Part shown: one piece after another, positions 61,022-64,000 of the stretch
How positions within the stretch are numbered: position 1 is the first letter of the stretch
Layout of the letters: every line of letters begins with the position of its first letter
Assembly: GCA_947579665.1 (NCBI GenBank)
Contig: OX388349.1
Coordinates: forward strand, 17,578,459 to 17,642,458
Source: Sympetrum striolatum
Taxonomy: Eukaryota > Arthropoda > Insecta > Odonata > Libellulidae
Reading direction: 5' to 3'
DNA length: 64,000 nt
Position numbers and translations under genes: made by a program
Notes under the pieces: generated by a model
The model's database searches: none
Told to the model about the DNA's origin: nothing
What the model saw: only the letters and a program-made list of their open reading frames with translations

Positions 61022-61300
61022 ATGACAGTGGCTGTACATTTATGGCCGGAAATTGTAACAACTGAAACGTTAAGTTATTCATTTATTGAGAGTTATACTT
61101 GCTACCCAAACTTCAAACTTGAAAACGTGAAGTTAGTATTTTTCTTACCAAACTCTACTTCGGTTTGTCATCCCCTTGATCAAAGTGTCATCAAGAGTTT
61201 CAGACGTTTATTTATAGAGAGAAAGTTTTATCCTAAATGTAATAAACCCTTACTGTTACAAATTTTACAGTACTTGGAAAACTCGATGCTAATACAGTAA
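61022..61300 (+). pseudogene. Tigger/pogo transposase fragment
   Basis: The 92-codon frame contains YPNFKLENVKLVFFLPNSTS followed by VCHPLDQSVIKSFRRLFIER. This matches the DDE_1 region of pogo/Tigger transposases, where NIKLVFLPPNTTS is followed by LQPMDQG(V/I)I.S.K..YR. Here LQP has become CHP and the G of DQG is S. The family's earlier catalytic block (DNC) has no clear counterpart in the preceding residues. Helix-turn-helix domains, the rest of the catalytic core and terminal repeats are not seen nearby, so it is a relic. Host domestication is not indicated. Confidence 0.8.
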
Positions 61301-62124
61301 AAATATGTGTACAAAAAAACTATTATGGAATTGTTTAAGAAAAATTATTGAATTAAATATGTTTATATTCCCTTGTTTTAAAATAAATCATCATATATGA
61401 ACCTTCAAATATATCTATTATGTGCTTTCCATCATTTCTTTTACAAACACTACCACTCTTCCCACTAACGTGCACCTTCTAACCGCGGTAATTTCTTCAT
61501 TACGGTCGTGGTAGGCAAGTTCCATTGTTAAGTAGGCGTAAAAAAATTAGAAAGACGTAACATATATAAAAAAGAATAAAGAAGCAATTACTATTTGAAA
61601 GAAATATGATATCACCATTTTCCTTAAGAAAACCCGAATACCCGCTTCTTTTGACATAACCCTTTAACTATTTCACTACATTCTAAATGTTGAATCTCAC
61701 TCGGTGTGTTAATATGATCCTGCAAAGAAAGTTCAAGAGTAGGAAAATTTTCGCCTCTTCCTAATTTCTCGAGGTGCACTTAGAACCACATTAAGGAACA
61801 TCAATTATTCATAGGCGTTAATCAGTATTATGTGGTAGCATAGAGCTTACTCTACGTAAGGCCGTGAATCTTTCATTTAATTATTCAAGTGCATTCATGA
61901 CGCCCTATCTTAAGTACCTATGATACTTAGGTCTCCCAATAGTTTCAAGACTATGACGTATATTGCATTAGTCGAGGGTTAGTTAATTACAATGGCCTAA
62001 TTAAGGGACTGAGAGACGCACCTGAAATACGAGCTAGGAGTACTTATAATATTTAATTATTTGCCCTATTTGAGCGAGAAGAAATAGGTCTGCAAGGCTT
62101 TTACTAAGACCTTATAGATCTATT
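61301..62124. other. AT-rich non-coding stretch
   Basis: Nothing recognisable. Confidence 0.4.
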
Positions 62125-62335
62125 GATTGAGACTGAAAAGTCTCTTCTTCCATCTAAGCTTATGTCAGTGATATTAATAACATACGTAGTGTGTAGGTGA
62201 ATTGAGGCGGAGAGGAAAACTTTGGAAGGAGTGGATATAAAAATCTAAGGTAATACCGTATGAAAAAAGATCCACTGCATGGAAATGTTCACAGAGGAAG
62301 AGGGGTGAAAAAGCTACGCAAGCCTACTTATAATA
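62125..62335 (-). mobile_element. LINE 3' end, copy 2 of the family
   Basis: ATTGAGACTGAAAAGTCTCT, then GATCCACTGCATGG, GAGGGGTGAAAAAGCTACGC and AAGCCTAC follow the same order as at 38.3 kb. The (AAT)n tail is missing, so the very 3' end has been lost or overwritten. It is more diverged than copy 3. Confidence 0.65.
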
Positions 62336-62456
62336 CAAGTTAAACCATGAAAAGGAAAGCTATGAATAACATAGATACAAGAAAAGCAGTAATATAACAA
62401 AATTGCATTAAAAATTCAATAACAGGAAAATTTAATGTAATTCTCTTTGAGAAAAT

Positions 62457-62700
62457 ATAATAATAATAATAATAATAAATGGCCTTTATTCGGGTGAGAT
62501 TGAGACTAGAAAGTCTCTTCTTACACCTAACCCATCGTCATATCCGAAACAGAAAGAAAGAGATAGTTTGCAAAAGTACACGAAGAAATGTAATTTGTGG
62601 ATTGAAAAAAACCTAAGCTGAGGACTCAGGAAAAAATTTCCACTGCAGGAAAACACGCACTAGAAGGGGAGTGTGAAAAACCTGCGAAACCTACAGATAG
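62457..62700 (-). mobile_element. LINE 3' end, copy 3 of the family
   Basis: It begins with an (ATA)n tract, then AATGGCCTTTATTCGGGTGA, GATTGAGACTAGAAAGTCTC, CCATCGTCAT, TTCCACTGCAGGAAAACACG and GTGTGAAAAACCTGCG. This parallels the 38.3-kb copy almost block for block. Copies 2 and 3 lie 120 bp apart in the same orientation. No ORF2 is present. Confidence 0.7.
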
Positions 62701-63360
62701 AAAACTATATTTTTGATGAAGGAGAAAGAGAAAGGGTTATGATAGACAGGCAGCGAAAATATAAAAATTTTACAAAAAGAAAGGGGATAAAACATAACTG
62801 CATTACAAACAATCAGATAAAATGAATCAACTTCACTAAACTGACATTAATTATAGATGAATTAAAATAAACGTTGAACAATGGGAGATAAATCTCAAAG
62901 AAATGAAGAAAATGAAATTACATTAAGAAATACATACAAATGAAAGATTAAAAGGTCTAGTACACTGAAAATAATCAAAAAATTAGTTTATAGGAAAGTG
63001 TTAAAAGACAAAAAGAGAAAATAAACAAAAAATATAACAAATTAAATAAAAATATGCGCGAAAATCAAAAAGATTAAAACATCTGCGGCTTGCAATTTGA
63101 AAAATACTAAAACATAATCTAAGTTAACTAATCGTTAATTAATCGTAATTATGTACATATATTTATGATTGTTCGTGGTATAATGGTAATTATGATGGTA
63201 TGTATGATAAATTGGTAATAACAATGTATGTTATCGTACTGGACATGAACTTACTTGCGGCAAAAAAATGTTACCATGGAATTTATGTTAATGTATTCAT
63301 ACCAGTTTATATTATTGTATTAGATTATACTTAATGTAAATTTCAATGAAGCTGTACTAA
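62701..63360. other. AT-rich non-coding stretch
   Basis: Purine-rich then AT-rich; no identifiable feature. Confidence 0.4.
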
Positions 63361-63436
63361 TAATGTTTCTCTTCAATTTCAGGTAAGCGATCTTTTTCTC
63401 TATTACTGAATCCACTTCTATGCTGAATACACTGTG
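63361..63436 (+). promoter_or_regulatory. Candidate recursive splice site / 54-nt recursive exon
   Basis: TTTCTCTTCAATTTCAG ends at 63382 and is followed directly by GTAAGC, so a pyrimidine-rich 3' splice site abuts a 5' splice site with no exon between. This is the layout of the ratchet points known from long insect introns. A second good donor, CTGTG/GTGAGTAT, lies 54 nt downstream (63436/63437). The interval has stops in all three frames, as described for some recursive-splicing exons. It fits a host gene on the plus strand with a long intron here. One site can arise by chance in 64 kb. Confidence 0.45.
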
Positions 63437-64000
63437 GTGAGTATATTCCAATTGTTATTTTCCCTGATATTAGCATGGAAACTTTGGGAGGATAATTAAT
63501 TCAATAAAAACATATTTTATGGATGATGAATAACTTGATAACGTAATTATCCATTATAATTGCATTTCTACTATATATCTATTAGGATCCTGTTATTTGC
63601 CTATACATTTTTAACGAATTTGAGGTGTGAAGATAATTGTTCAATTAATTCTATTAATTGATTAATTTCGTCGATTATTTTTGAATTCGTGGAAATGGCA
63701 TTCCTGAATTACGCTTGGTATCGTTTGTTCAGTTATTTATAGAATTTTAAATATCCGCCCCATTTATATCAATCTGTGGCCTGGATTATTTCAACTTTCC
63801 GTTCCATGCACGTTCTTCATTATAAGTGCAATTAATTGAACTTGAAAGTCTTTTCAAAGTTGCGTCGTAGTCTTGAACTCGGAAGTATGAATTGCACTTT
63901 CAAAATTCGACCATTCGATGGTCTTATTTAAAACTATTTCTAATTATTATTGGCAAGCCATCGAATCTCAATTACCAGCATAGCAACGGTCTGTTTCCTT
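63437..64000. other. AT-rich non-coding stretch
   Basis: Nothing recognisable up to the window end. Confidence 0.4.

Noticed and set aside
1..64000. CRISPR array, bacterial operon, rRNA or telomere repeat
   Set aside because: No regularly spaced direct repeats with unique spacers, no gene clusters with ribosome binding sites, no rRNA-like blocks and no TTAGG arrays were seen.

Overview
This window reads as non-genic DNA from a large, AT-rich animal genome. The repeats are arthropod-like and an insect is my best guess. The evidence is tRNA-derived SINEs, several decayed non-LTR retrotransposons, mariner, pogo/Tigger and hAT remnants, many fold-back elements, no long open reading frame, no operon-like gene packing, and no rRNA or true tRNA gene. 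I could not recognise one intact host protein-coding gene. The longest reading frame (228 codons, 11544-12230) lies in a CpG-rich island and has no recognisable domain. The window could be intergenic or lie inside a very long intron. A juxtaposed acceptor/donor at 63382/63383 slightly favours a plus-strand intron.

Layout. 1-12.7 kb: a tRNA-type SINE, a 22-bp inverted repeat, three copies of an unidentified ~105-bp dispersed repeat (called DR-A here), a short insertion between 23-bp duplications, two fold-back elements and a CpG-rich island. 15-24 kb: LINE debris, fold-backs, the first copy of a ~0.85-1.07 kb interspersed repeat (called BR here) and a 468-bp pogo/Tigger-like MITE with TA duplications. 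25.5-28.1 kb: two more BR copies, each with an expanded GT tract. 28.5-33.2 kb: a 310-bp fold-back, a SINE, a nested insertion with a perfect 13-bp target duplication, and three blocks of degenerate tandem repeats. 36.8-40.4 kb: a deleted mariner, a LINE 3' end, a SINE head, and a hAT-like element with an 8-bp duplication that appears to be split by a LINE. 42.6-43.1 kb: a degenerate ~170-bp tandem repeat. 46-50.7 kb: a SINE, LINE fragments on both strands and a hAT-like end. 55-62.7 kb: another LINE, a 75-bp MITE, a SINE, a Tigger transposase fragment and two LINE 3' ends. 63.4 kb: the recursive-splice candidate.

The repeats form layers: a DR-A copy was hit by a fold-back insertion, and a hAT element apparently by a LINE. 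Every coding remnant is broken by stops or frameshifts, so nothing here looks able to move on its own. Between the repeats are AT-rich stretches with GC/CpG-richer islands of 0.2-0.7 kb and no convincing ORF. All family names rest on motif recognition by eye; no alignment or database search was possible.
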